A stretch of DNA of 64,000 nucleotides from Streptomyces pyxinicus (GTDB lineage Bacteria; Actinomycetota; Actinomycetes; Streptomycetales; Streptomycetaceae), in assembly GCF_024753135.1 (NCBI RefSeq), contig NZ_JANUGP010000003.1:293679-357678 (forward strand). Reading direction: 5' to 3'. The notes below the pieces were generated by a model, which saw only the letters and a program-made list of their open reading frames with translations, was not told the DNA's origin and did not search any database. Numbering within the stretch: position 1 is the stretch's first letter; each line of letters starts with the position of its first letter. Positions 46,522 through 55,555 of the stretch are shown one piece after another. The translations under genes were made by a program, and so were the position numbers.

Positions 46522-46558
46522 GTTGCACTTCTTCTACGGCCGTGGCAATGATGCAACA
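46521..46558. promoter_or_regulatory. Candidate PaaX operator
   Basis: TGTTGCA (46521-46527) and TGCAACA (46552-46558) are perfect 7-bp inverted arms 24 bp apart, covering the aidB-like start and the 63-bp gap to paaX. Arm centres are about 31 bp apart, near three helical turns. Control by the divergent PaaX protein is inferred. Confidence 0.5.
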
Positions 46559-46584
46559 GGAGGGGGACCGTACAGTACGTGCCC

Positions 46585-47325
46585 ATGCGTATGAACGTGC
46601 CGGCGGAACCGGGTGCGGGGGAGCTGCGGCCGTTGTCCGCGCGGTCCGTCGTGCTGAGCCTGCTGCTCGGCGCGCACCCGCCGAGGCTGCCCGTGAAGGA
46701 CCTGGTCGACCTGGTGGCGCCCTTCGGGGTCGGCGGCTCCACGCTGCGGGCCGCCCTGAGCCGGATGGTGGCCGCCGGTGACCTGCGGCGCGCGGACGGC
46801 GTCTACGGGCTCAGCGACCGGCTGTTGGCCCGCCAGCGCCGCCAGGACGACGCCGTGGACCCCGCCGCGCGCGCGTGGCGCGGCGACTGGGAGATGCTCG
46901 TCGTCACCGCGACCGGCCGCGGGCCCGCCGAGCGTGCCGACCTGCGGGCCCGGCTGACCGGCCTGCGGCTGGCCGAACGCCGCGAGGGTGTGTGGCTGCG
47001 CCCGGCCAACCTCGACCGCGCCCTGCCGGACGACCTGCGCGCCACGGCCGACCTCTACACCGCCCGCCCCGCCGAGCCCCCGCGCGAGCTGGCCGCCCGG
47101 CTCTGGCCGCTGGACGCGTGGGCGGCCACCGCGCGCTCCCTGCTCGCGGTCGCGGCACGGGCCGGGACCCCGGCCGACCGCCTCACGGCCTACGCCGCCT
47201 CCGTCCGCCACCTGCTCACCGACCCCGTGCTGCCTGCCGCCCTGCTGCCCGCGCACTGGCCGGGGGAGGCGCTGCGGGCCGCGTACGCGGAGTACCGGCG
47301 GGAGCTGGCTCGGGCACTGGGGTGA
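46585..47325 (+). CDS. PaaX-family transcriptional regulator
   Basis: A 246-residue PaaX-like repressor. The N-terminal winged helix is LSARSVVLSLLLGAHPPRLPVKDLVDLVAPFGVGGSTLRAALSRMVAAGDLRR, followed by the central domain with WRGDWEMLVVTA and RLTGLRLAERREGVWLRPANL, and the C-terminal helical RLTAYAASVRHLLTDPVLP. In known cases phenylacetyl-CoA relieves repression. Here the target is probably the divergent AidB-like gene, and the ligand is unknown. Confidence 0.93.
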   Translation: MRMNVPAEPGAGELRPLSARSVVLSLLLGAHPPRLPVKDLVDLVAPFGVGGSTLRAALSRMVAAGDLRRADGVYGLSDRLLARQRRQDDAVDPAARAWRGDWEMLVVTATGRGPAERADLRARLTGLRLAERREGVWLRPANLDRALPDDLRATADLYTARPAEPPRELAARLWPLDAWAATARSLLAVAARAGTPADRLTAYAASVRHLLTDPVLPAALLPAHWPGEALRAAYAEYRRELARALG

Positions 47326-47508
47326 CCTGGCGTGTCGTACCTACGGCGCTGAGCGGCTGAGCCCGCCCACGGTCCGGGCTCGGGGTGGTCGTCCACTGAA
47401 GGAGCGGCGGCGCGTCGGGTGACGGACTCGTCCGTCCGGGTCCGGTGCGGTCCTCGGGTGGATCGGGGCGGGTGGCGCCGGTGCGTGGCATGGCGTTCCC
47501 TGGGAGAA

Positions 47509-47541
47509 ACCGGTCATTTCACTGCATAGGGGATGACCGGT
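47509..47541. promoter_or_regulatory. 9-bp inverted repeat upstream of the P-type ATPase operon
   Basis: ACCGGTCAT and ATGACCGGT are perfect 9-bp arms around 15 bp that contain the -10-like CATAGG. The element lies 62 bp before the first gene of the CtpI-like operon. It could be the operator for a metal- or stress-responsive regulator, or an RNA hairpin if the transcript starts earlier. Confidence 0.55.
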
Positions 47542-47602
47542 GCGGTCGTGGGCACCCGGCGGGGATCGGGGGACGGCAAGCGATCTCACCCCGAGGAGAG
47601 TC

Positions 47603-48178
47603 ATGGCTGAGCAGAAGTCGTCGTCCACCCTCACGGCGCCCCTGCGCGGCGCGGCCTCGGTGCTCCGCAAGGTGCCCGGCGCGGGGACGGTCACCCGGGC
47701 GGCCGAGGGGACGTTGGACAAGGTCGGCGTGGTCTCGCCGCGCGGCCGGCGCATGGCGGTGTACGCCGGTGCCGGACTGCTCGGCGCCGCCGGCGTGGTC
47801 GAGTGGCCCGTGGCGCTGACCGGCGCTGCCGTGGCCTGGCTCACCCAGCCCCGGCCCGCGCATCCGCAGGAGGGCGTGTCGATCCACCGCCCCGACCCCG
47901 CGCAGGACATCGGCACCGCGGCCCTGCGGTCCGCCGGCGACCCCCTGGCGGACGAACCGGCGACCGGCACCCGCCCGGCCGCCCCGTACCCGCCGGCGGG
48001 CACCGAGCCGCCGGGCCCCGTCGAGACACCGCCGGCGCCACCGACGCCGTCGGCCGGTGAGCCCTCCGGGCCCCCGAAGGCGGCCCGGCACACCCCGCCG
48101 GCGCCCGCGGCGAACGCCCCGAAGCCCTCGCACGGCCCGCTCGGACCCACCGCGCGGCCCGACCGCACCACGCTCTGA
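47603..48178 (+). CDS. Membrane-associated protein cotranscribed with the P-type ATPase
   Basis: A 191-residue protein. Residues 1-45 form an amphipathic helical start, one to two hydrophobic segments follow (MAVYAGAGLLGAAGVVEW and PVALTGAAVAWLT, about residues 51-82), and the rest is a Pro/Ala-rich disordered tail. GAGGAGAG precedes the ATG. The ATPase starts 10 nt after its stop, so they form an operon, and it may be an accessory subunit. No known family function. Confidence 0.8.
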   Translation: MAEQKSSSTLTAPLRGAASVLRKVPGAGTVTRAAEGTLDKVGVVSPRGRRMAVYAGAGLLGAAGVVEWPVALTGAAVAWLTQPRPAHPQEGVSIHRPDPAQDIGTAALRSAGDPLADEPATGTRPAAPYPPAGTEPPGPVETPPAPPTPSAGEPSGPPKAARHTPPAPAANAPKPSHGPLGPTARPDRTTL

Positions 48179-48188
48179 GGAGAGGGAT

Positions 48189-51100
48189 GTGCTCAGTCTG
48201 CTGACGGTGCCCGCCACCGCCGCACGTCTGCTGCCCGCGGCCCCGCGACTGCTCGCGCGGGCCGCGGCGCCGGCCGTCGGGGTGGCCGCCGGCGCCGCCG
48301 CCGGGACGGCACGCGCCGGGGTGCGCGGCGCCGACGCCGCCGTACGGGTGGCGCGCGTGGCCCGCAACACGCTGCCCGGCACCGACGACCACTGGCGGGC
48401 CGGTGCCCGCGCCCACCTGGCCCTCCGCCCGGCGGAAACCGGTGCCGCGCACCCGGGCGGTACCGCCCACCTGGCGCGCCGGGTGGCCGAGGCGCTGGCC
48501 GAACGGCCGGACGTCCTCGTCGCCTACTGGGACGAGGGACTCGCCCGCCTGGTGATCACCGCGACCGGCGAGGAGGCGGCCGACCAAGTCGTGGCGCACG
48601 CCGCCGGACTGGCCCAGCGGCACGGGCTGCTGCTGTCCGCCGACGACGTGGAGGAGACCACGCACCCCGCCGACCCGGCCGGGGTGCGGCAGGCCGTGGC
48701 CGCCCTGGCCGCCGACTGCGCCGGCGTCGGCGTGGCCGTCGGCGCCTACTCCCTGCGGCTGCCGCCCTCGCCCCGCATGGTGACCGCGGCGGTGACGCTG
48801 CTGCGCGAGAACCCCCGCTTCCGGACCTGGCTGCGCGACCGGCTCGGCCCCGCCCGCATGGACCTGGCACTCGCCTGCGCCAACGCGGCCGTGCACGGCG
48901 CCGGCCAGACCCCCACCTCCCTGGTGCTCGACGGCGCCCTGCGCGGCTGCCAGGTGTTCGAGACCGCGGCCCGCGCCGCCGCGTTCGACACCGTCCACGA
49001 CCGGCTGTGCGCACCCGACCGGGTCAGCCTCGCCGACCGGGGCGCGCCCCGGCCGCCGCTGCGCGAGTCCCCGGCCCAGGAGTACGCCTCGCACGCCTCC
49101 GCCGGAAGCCTGCTCGGCGCCGCCGCCACCCTGCTCGTCAAGCACAACACCACCGAGGCCGCCGAAGCCGTACTGGCCGGCTCGCCGAAGGCGGCCCGCT
49201 ACGGTCCCGCCGCCTTCCACGCCCTCCTCAGCGCCGCCCTCGCCCGCACCGGCGTCCTGGTCCGCGACCCCGAGCGGCTGCGCCAGCTGGAGATGGCCGG
49301 CACGGTCGTCCTGCACTCCGGCGCGCTGCGTGGCCCGGACGGCGAGGCCGACCCCTGGGCCGAGCCGGTGCTGGACGCCGCACGCCGGGCGGGGCTGCGC
49401 GTCGTACTCGTCGACGACCCGGCGCTCAGGGACTTCACCATGCTCGCCGACCAGGTGGTCGACACGCGCCGGCCGCTGGACGACGTGGTGTACGAGGCGC
49501 GCGGCGAGGAGGGCACCGTCCTCACGGTGGCCCGGGTCCGCTCGGGCGACGAGCAGGACGTCCTGGCCGCGCTGCGCGCGAGCGACGTCGCGGTCGCCCT
49601 GACCGACCAGGACGGCGCGGTCGTGTGGGGCGCGGACATCCTGGCCCTGGGCGGCCTGCCCGACGTGTGGCGGGTGCTCGTCGCCGTACCGGCCGCGCGC
49701 GGTGTCGGCCGGCGGTCGCAGACGCTGGCCCGCTCCGGTGCCGCGCTCTCCGGGCTCCTCGTGGCCGTCGGCGAGTCCGGCGGCGGACGCGGCCGGCTCG
49801 CCCTGCTGCCCGGCCTGCGGCACGCACCCGTCGACGTCGGTGCCGCCACCGCCCTGCTGTCCGGAGCCCGCGCCGCGTTCGGCGTGGCCACGGCCCGCGC
49901 CCCGCATCCGCGCCCGCGCGTGCACTGGCACGAACTGGAGCCGGACGAGGCCCGTGAGCGGCTGGAACGCGAACCGGCCGCCGGGACCGGACCCGGCGAA
50001 CACCTGGCCGGCCGGGTGCGCGAGGCTGCCGCCGGCGTCGCCGGACACCCCGCCGTGGCACCCCTGCGCTGGTCCTACCAGCTGGGCCAGGCCGTGCGCG
50101 GCGAACTCCACGACCCGCTCACCCCGGTGCTCGCGGTCGGCTCGGCGGCGTCGGCGATCCTCGGCTCGGTCGTGGACGCGCTGCTCGTCGTCGGCGCCCT
50201 CGACCTGAACGCACTCGTCGGCGGCGTCCAGCGGCTGCGCGCCGAACGGGCGCTGTCCGGACTGGTCGCCGACCAGCAGCAGAAGGCACGCGTCGTGCCG
50301 CCCGAGGAGGAGGCGCCGGCCGGCGGCACCCGCACCGTGGCGGCGGGCCGGCTGCTGCCCGGCGACGTGATCCAGCTCAAGGGCGACGACGTCGTCCCGG
50401 CCGACGCGCGGCTGCTGTGGCAGGACGGACTGGAGGTCGACGAGTCCGCGCTGACCGGCGAGTCGCTGCCGGTGGAGAAGCAGACCGACCCGACCCCGCA
50501 CGCCCCGGTCGCCGACCGGAGCTGCATGGTCTTCGAGGGCACGACCGTGGTGGCCGGCGAGGCCCGCGCCGTCGTGGTCGACACCGGGGAGCACACCGAG
50601 GCCGCCCGCGCCGTGCACCTGGCCGCCCGCACGCCCCCGGCCGGCGGAGTACAGGCCCGGCTCCAGGACCTCACCCGCAAGGCGCTGCCGCTGACCCTGG
50701 CGGGCGGTGCCGCGGTCACCGGTCTGGCGATGCTGCGCGGCACCTCCATCCGGGAGGCGGTCAGCGGCGGTGTCGCGGTGGCCGTGGCGGCCGTGCCCGA
50801 GGGGCTGCCGCTGGTGGCCACGGTCGCCCAGCTCGCGGCGGCCCGGCGGCTGAGCCGGGGCGGCGTGCTGGTCCGCACCCCGCGCACGCTGGAGGCGCTG
50901 GGCCGCATGGACACCATCTGCTTCGACAAGACCGGCACCCTGACCGAGAACCGGCTGCGGCTCGTGCGGGTCTCCGACACCGAGGGCACCGTCCGGCCGG
51001 CGCGCGACGCGGGCTCGGCGGACGCCGTCCGCTCGGCGGCACGCGCCTGCCCCCGCTTCAACGGCGGTTCCGAGCGCCCGGTGCACGCCACCGACGAGGC

Positions 51101-52502
51101 GGTCCTGGCGGCGGCCGAGCCGGACCCGGAGTGGACCCAGCTCGCGGGCCTGTCGTTCGAGGCGGCGCGCGGCTACGCGGCCGCCGTCGGCCGCGCCGGG
51201 GACGGTCCGCCCGTGCTCGTCGTGAAGGGCGCACCGGAGACCGTGCTGCCCGCCTGCACCGGCCTCGCCGAGCACGCCCAGGAATCCGCCCACACGCTCG
51301 CCGGCAGCGGCCTGCGCATCCTCGCGGTGGCCGAACGGCCCCTCGGCCGGGACGAGAACGAGTCCGACGTCCTCGAACAGCCGCTGGCCGACCTGGAGTT
51401 CACCGGACTGCTCGCCCTGTCCGACGTACCCCGCGACACCTCCACGGCCCTGGTGCACGGTCTGACGGAGGCCGGGGTACGACCGGTCATGCTCACCGGC
51501 GACCACCCGCAGACCGCGCGGGCCATCGCCGCCGACCTGGGCTGGCCCGAGGACACCGTGGTCGTGACCGGCGACGAACTGGCGGCGGCCGACCGGGCGT
51601 CCCGGGCCCGGATGCTGCGCGACGCCGGTGTGGTCGCGAGGGTGGCACCCGAGCAGAAGCTCCAGGTCGTGGAGGCGCTGCGGGACGCCGGCCGGGTGGT
51701 CGGCATGGTCGGCGACGGCGCCAACGACGCGGCGGCCATCCGCGCCGCCGACATCGGCGTCGGCATCAGCGCCCGGGGCTCGGCCGCCGCGCGCAACGCC
51801 GCCGACATCGTCCTCACCGCCGACGACCTGACCGTCCTGATCGACGCGGTCGGCGAGGGCCGGGCCCTGTGGCACAGCGTGGCCGACGCCATCGCCATCC
51901 TGATCGGCGGCAACGCCGGCGAGGTCGGCTTCGGCATCCTGGGCACGCTGCTGTCCGGACGGGCGCCGCTGTCCACCCGGCAGATGCTCATGGTGAACCT
52001 CTTCACCGACCTGTTCCCGTCGATGGCCGTGGCGGTGACGGAGAAGGAGGGCGAGGCGGACCTGGCGCACGTCGAGGAGGCGGCCGGGGTGCTCGGCGAA
52101 CCCCTGCTCCGGCAGATCCGGCACCGGGCCCTGACCACCTGCCTGGGCGCGCTCACCGCCTGGCTGATCGGCCGCTACACACCGGGCACCGCCCGCCGCG
52201 CCGGCACCATGGCGCTGTGCGGTGTGGTCGGCACCCAGCTCGCGCAGACCCTGCTCGACCGGCGCGACAGCCGCCTGGTCCAGGTCACCTCACTGGGGTC
52301 GGCCGCCGCCCTGGTCGCCGTCGTCCAGACCCCCGGCGTCAGCCGCCTCGTCGGCTGCACCCCGCTCGGCCCGGTCGCCTGGGCCGGCGTCGCCGCGGCG
52401 ATCGCCCTCGCCCTGGCCGGACAGCGCGCCCTGCCCCGCCTGGAGGAGACGATCGGCCGCCTGCTGCCCGACCGGCAGAATCCGACACCGGAGCCGGCCT
52501 GA
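48189..52502 (+). CDS. Giant cation-translocating P-type ATPase (CtpI-like)
   Basis: A 1437-residue P-type ATPase. The actuator loop is LTGESLPVEK (Thr756-Ser759), the phosphorylated Asp is D913 in CFDKTGTLTEN, the nucleotide site has VVKGAPETVL, and the hinge is VGDGANDAAAIRAADIGVGIS (D1176). PEGLP in the helix before D913 is typical of P2/Ca-like pumps. The first ~640 residues are an N-terminal extension with degenerate HAD/actuator-like sequence, as in mycobacterial CtpI. The transported ion is unknown. GTG at 48189 follows the upstream gene by 10 nt. Confidence 0.92.
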   Translation: MLSLLTVPATAARLLPAAPRLLARAAAPAVGVAAGAAAGTARAGVRGADAAVRVARVARNTLPGTDDHWRAGARAHLALRPAETGAAHPGGTAHLARRVAEALAERPDVLVAYWDEGLARLVITATGEEAADQVVAHAAGLAQRHGLLLSADDVEETTHPADPAGVRQAVAALAADCAGVGVAVGAYSLRLPPSPRMVTAAVTLLRENPRFRTWLRDRLGPARMDLALACANAAVHGAGQTPTSLVLDGALRGCQVFETAARAAAFDTVHDRLCAPDRVSLADRGAPRPPLRESPAQEYASHASAGSLLGAAATLLVKHNTTEAAEAVLAGSPKAARYGPAAFHALLSAALARTGVLVRDPERLRQLEMAGTVVLHSGALRGPDGEADPWAEPVLDAARRAGLRVVLVDDPALRDFTMLADQVVDTRRPLDDVVYEARGEEGTVLTVARVRSGDEQDVLAALRASDVAVALTDQDGAVVWGADILALGGLPDVWRVLVAVPAARGVGRRSQTLARSGAALSGLLVAVGESGGGRGRLALLPGLRHAPVDVGAATALLSGARAAFGVATARAPHPRPRVHWHELEPDEARERLEREPAAGTGPGEHLAGRVREAAAGVAGHPAVAPLRWSYQLGQAVRGELHDPLTPVLAVGSAASAILGSVVDALLVVGALDLNALVGGVQRLRAERALSGLVADQQQKARVVPPEEEAPAGGTRTVAAGRLLPGDVIQLKGDDVVPADARLLWQDGLEVDESALTGESLPVEKQTDPTPHAPVADRSCMVFEGTTVVAGEARAVVVDTGEHTEAARAVHLAARTPPAGGVQARLQDLTRKALPLTLAGGAAVTGLAMLRGTSIREAVSGGVAVAVAAVPEGLPLVATVAQLAAARRLSRGGVLVRTPRTLEALGRMDTICFDKTGTLTENRLRLVRVSDTEGTVRPARDAGSADAVRSAARACPRFNGGSERPVHATDEAVLAAAEPDPEWTQLAGLSFEAARGYAAAVGRAGDGPPVLVVKGAPETVLPACTGLAEHAQESAHTLAGSGLRILAVAERPLGRDENESDVLEQPLADLEFTGLLALSDVPRDTSTALVHGLTEAGVRPVMLTGDHPQTARAIAADLGWPEDTVVVTGDELAAADRASRARMLRDAGVVARVAPEQKLQVVEALRDAGRVVGMVGDGANDAAAIRAADIGVGISARGSAAARNAADIVLTADDLTVLIDAVGEGRALWHSVADAIAILIGGNAGEVGFGILGTLLSGRAPLSTRQMLMVNLFTDLFPSMAVAVTEKEGEADLAHVEEAAGVLGEPLLRQIRHRALTTCLGALTAWLIGRYTPGTARRAGTMALCGVVGTQLAQTLLDRRDSRLVQVTSLGSAAALVAVVQTPGVSRLVGCTPLGPVAWAGVAAAIALALAGQRALPRLEETIGRLLPDRQNPTPEPA

Positions 52503-52531
52503 GAAGCCCGCCCCCGGCGCCGCCGCCGACC

Positions 52532-53611
52532 TCACACCGACCGGTGGTACTGGTCAGGTACCCGCACCTCGCCGCCCAGTTCGCGTGCCGCGCGCCGGGC
52601 CCAGGACGGGTCGCGGAGCAGTTCGCGGCCCAGGAACACCGCGTCCGCCTCGCCGTTGGCGATGATCTTCTGGGCCTGCTCGGCCTCCGTGATCAAGCCG
52701 ACGGCGCCGACGGGCAGCGGCGTCTCCGCCTTCACCCGGGCGGCGAACGGCACCTGGTAGCCCGGCTCGACCGGGATGCGGACGCGGGGGGCGTTGCCGC
52801 CGGTCGACACGTCGAGCAGGTCGACACCGTGGGCGTGCAGATCGCGGGCGAGACGCACCGTGTCCTCGGCCGTCCAGCCGCCCTCCGCCAGCCAGTCGGT
52901 GGCCGACACCCGGAAGAACACCGGCTTGTCGTCCGGCCACACCTCGCGTACCGCGTCGACGACCTCCAGCGCGAACCGTACGCGGTTCTCGTACGAGCCG
53001 CCGTAGGCGTCGGTGCGGTGGTTGGAGTGCGGGGAGAGGAACTCGTGGACGAGGTAGCCGTGGGCGCCGTGCACCTCCACGACCTCGAAACCGGCGGCCA
53101 GCGCCCGGCGGGCCGCGTCCGCGAACTGCCCGACGATCTCCTCGATCCCGTCCACCGTCAGCTCGGCCGGCACCGGGTGGCCCGCGTCGAAGGGCGACGG
53201 GCTCGGGGCGACCGGCTGCCAGCCGTGCTCCTCCGGACCGACCGGCCCGCCACCGCGCCACGGCCGCTCCGTGGACGCCTTGCGGCCGCTGTGCGCGAGC
53301 TGGATGCCGGGGACCGTGCCCTGGGAGACGAGGAAGCGGGTGATCCGGCGGAAGGCCTCCACCTGCGTGTCGTTCCACAGGCCGAGGTCGTACGGCGAGA
53401 TCCGGCCCTCGGGCGAGACCGCCGTCGCCTCGGTCACGATCAGGCCGGTGCCGCCCGCGGCCCGGGCGGCGTAGTGCGCGAAGTGCCAGTCGTCCGGCGC
53501 GCCGGTCAGCGGGCCCTCCGGCGCGGCCGAGTACTGGCACATCGGGGCCATCCAGACGCGGTTCGCGATGGTCACCCCGCGCAGGGTGATGGGCTCGAAG
53601 AGCGCGCTCAC
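52532..53611 (-). CDS. Old-yellow-enzyme NADH:flavin oxidoreductase (YqjM-type)
   Basis: A 359-residue FMN TIM-barrel ene-reductase. MAPMCQYSA carries the YqjM-type regulatory Cys, QLAHSGRKAST the FMN/substrate region, and VEVHGAHGYLVHEFLSPHSNHRTDAYGGS the His-x-x-His and FMN-phosphate loops. It reduces activated C=C bonds. GTG at 53611 is chosen, with GGAG 7 bases ahead. It is divergent from an ArsR regulator across a palindrome-rich gap, a common Streptomyces pairing. Confidence 0.95.
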   Translation of the reverse strand: MSALFEPITLRGVTIANRVWMAPMCQYSAAPEGPLTGAPDDWHFAHYAARAAGGTGLIVTEATAVSPEGRISPYDLGLWNDTQVEAFRRITRFLVSQGTVPGIQLAHSGRKASTERPWRGGGPVGPEEHGWQPVAPSPSPFDAGHPVPAELTVDGIEEIVGQFADAARRALAAGFEVVEVHGAHGYLVHEFLSPHSNHRTDAYGGSYENRVRFALEVVDAVREVWPDDKPVFFRVSATDWLAEGGWTAEDTVRLARDLHAHGVDLLDVSTGGNAPRVRIPVEPGYQVPFAARVKAETPLPVGAVGLITEAEQAQKIIANGEADAVFLGRELLRDPSWARRAARELGGEVRVPDQYHRSV

Positions 53612-53643
53612 GACGGACTCCAATCGTCACGGGACCAGCGATC

Positions 53644-53700
53644 GCTCGTACGATAACGCTCGTACTACGAGAGCTGTCAAACTACGACGTCTCTCGTACA
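53644..53700. promoter_or_regulatory. Candidate ArsR operator cluster
   Basis: CTCGTACTACGAG at 53659-53671 is a perfect 13-bp palindrome, flanked by further CTCGTAC copies at 53645 and 53693. The cluster lies just upstream of the OYE start and before arsR, in the only A/T-rich patch. It probably controls both genes. Confidence 0.65.
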
Positions 53701-53787
53701 ATGCGGGAAGCGGGCCGCAGCCGCACGCGGTCCGCGCGCCCGGCCCCCGTGTCCGCGTCCGAGGGGCCCCGACGAAAGGCAGCCGCC

Positions 53788-54144
53788 GTGACCGACACCG
53801 CCACCCCCGGGCGGGCGCTGCCGCACCCGGAGCGTGGGGACATCCGGCTGGAGTCGGTGCTGCACGCGCTCTCGGACCCCATGCGGCTGCGGATCGTACG
53901 CGAACTCGCCGCGAAGGAAACCGAGTTGACCTGTTCACAGTTCGACCTGCCGGTGACCAAGTCCACCACCACGCACCACTTCCGGGTGCTGCGCGAGAGC
54001 GGGGTCCTCCGGCAGGTCTACCGGGGCACGGCCAAGCTGAACGTCCTGCGCCGGGACGACCTGGACGGCCTCTTCCCGGGACTGCTCGACAGTCTGCTCG
54101 CCGCCGCCGACCGGCAGCACCGCCGGCTCGGCGACACCGTCTGA
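53788..54144 (+). CDS. ArsR-family transcriptional regulator
   Basis: A 118-residue winged-helix repressor. LHALSDPMRLRIVRELAAKETELTCSQFDLPVTKSTTTHHFRVLRESGVLRQVYRG is the DNA-binding core. No CxC metal site is visible apart from one cysteine in TCSQF, so the signal may be redox or a small molecule rather than a metal. GTG at 53788 has GAAAGG upstream. Its 3' half is overlapped antisense by the NCS2 permease frame (53935-54144). Confidence 0.93.
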   Translation: MTDTATPGRALPHPERGDIRLESVLHALSDPMRLRIVRELAAKETELTCSQFDLPVTKSTTTHHFRVLRESGVLRQVYRGTAKLNVLRRDDLDGLFPGLLDSLLAAADRQHRRLGDTV

Positions 54145-55458
54145 GGCCGGATCCGCCTTCTCCGGGAGGTGAGGGAAGAGCAGGTTCAGCACGATCGCGG
54201 ACAGGCAGCCCGCGCTGATGCCGCTGTTCATCACGGTCTGGAACCAGTCGGGGAACTTCGCGTAGACCGTCGGCACGCCCACCGGCAGCATGCCGATCGC
54301 CACCGAGACGGCCACCACGGTCAGGTCGTGGGTGCCTTGGAAGTCGACGCGGGCCAGCGTCCGCAGCCCACTGGCCGCCACCGTCCCGAACATCACCAGA
54401 CCCGCCCCGCCCAGCACTGGCGCCGGGATCGCCGCGACGACCGCGCCCAGCTTGGGCAGCAGCCCGAGCAGCACCAGGATCGCACCGGCCGCCGCGACCA
54501 CCCAGCGGCTGCGCACCCGCGTCATGCCGACCAGGCCGACGTTCTGCGCGTAGGCCGTGTACGGGAAGGTGTTGAAGACACCGCCGAGCACCGTGGAAAG
54601 CCCGTCCGCGCGCAGCCCGTCGGCCAGCGGCCGGCCCTCGACCCGGCGCCCGGTCAGCTCTCCCACGGCGATCAGGTCACCGGTCGTCTCGGTCATCGTC
54701 ACCAGCGCCACCACCAGCATGGACACGATCGGCGACACCTTGAACTCGGGCGCGCCGAAGTGGAACGGCGTGCTGATCCCGAGCCAGTCGGCGTCCGCCA
54801 CGCCACCGAAGTCGGTGAACCCGAACGGCACCGCGACCGCCAGCCCCACCGCGATGCCGATCAGGACGGCGACCCGGGCGAGCGCGGCCGGCCCGAACCG
54901 CTGCACCCCCAGCACCACCAGCAGCACGAAGCCCGCCAGCGCCAGGTTCCTCGGCTCCCCGAAGTCCTTCGCACCGGCGCCGCCCGCCGCCCAGTTGCCC
55001 GCGACCGGCAGCAGCGACAGCCCGATGATCAGGATCACCGTGCCCGTCACCAGCGGCGGGAAGAAGCGCAGCAGCCTGCCGAAGACCGGCGCCAGCAGCA
55101 TGATCGCGAGCCCCGCGACGATCACCGCGCCGTAGATCGCGGGCAGTCCGCCACCCGTCTTACCGATCAGCACCATCGGCGAGACGGCGGCGAACGTGCA
55201 CCCCTGCATGATCGGCAGCCGCACCCCGAACCGCCGGAACCCCACGCACTGGATCAGTGTGGCGATGCCGCACACCAGCAGATCGGCCGTGATCAGGTAC
55301 GCCAGGTCGGCGGGCGACAACTTCATCGCGCCACCGACGATCAACGGCACCGCGACCGCCCCCGCGTACATCGCCAGCACGTGCTGCAAGCCGAAGGCGG
55401 CCAGGTGCCGGGCCGGTGGTATCGCGTCGACGGGGTGCACCTCGGCGGTCGTACTCAT
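53935..55458 (-). CDS. NCS2-family nucleobase (uracil/xanthine) permease
   Basis: A 507-residue permease from ATG 55458. LQHVLAMYAGAVAVPLIVGGAM is the NCS2 start, TMTETTGDLIAVGELTGR the conserved E/T site, and the 14-helix core runs to about residue 430 (SAIVLNLLFPHLPE). The expected stop is missing. The frame continues about 75 residues, rich in Glu, Val and Gln, antisense to arsR, to a TGA at 53935. That overlap of 210 bp is unusual, and the tail may be read-through after loss of the original stop. Confidence 0.9.
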   Translation of the reverse strand: MSTTAEVHPVDAIPPARHLAAFGLQHVLAMYAGAVAVPLIVGGAMKLSPADLAYLITADLLVCGIATLIQCVGFRRFGVRLPIMQGCTFAAVSPMVLIGKTGGGLPAIYGAVIVAGLAIMLLAPVFGRLLRFFPPLVTGTVILIIGLSLLPVAGNWAAGGAGAKDFGEPRNLALAGFVLLVVLGVQRFGPAALARVAVLIGIAVGLAVAVPFGFTDFGGVADADWLGISTPFHFGAPEFKVSPIVSMLVVALVTMTETTGDLIAVGELTGRRVEGRPLADGLRADGLSTVLGGVFNTFPYTAYAQNVGLVGMTRVRSRWVVAAAGAILVLLGLLPKLGAVVAAIPAPVLGGAGLVMFGTVAASGLRTLARVDFQGTHDLTVVAVSVAIGMLPVGVPTVYAKFPDWFQTVMNSGISAGCLSAIVLNLLFPHLPEKADPASDGVAEPAVLPVGGGEQTVEQSREEAVQVVPAQDVQLGRAPVDLPEDPALAQHPEVVRGGGLGHRQVEL

Positions 55459-55555
55459 GGGGACTCCAGGGCGGCGGCGGGGGAGACGAGCGAACAGGAC
55501 GAGACCGTACGAGCCTTGAACAGATTGTTGATTTCCAGGCTGTTGCCGCTGTGTG

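Noticed and set aside
44732..46528. Upstream extension of the HEAT-repeat frame into the acyl-CoA dehydrogenase gene
   Set aside because: Product there is Arg/Ala/Pro-rich without HEAT pattern, and the AidB-type gene explains the DNA on the same strand in another frame.
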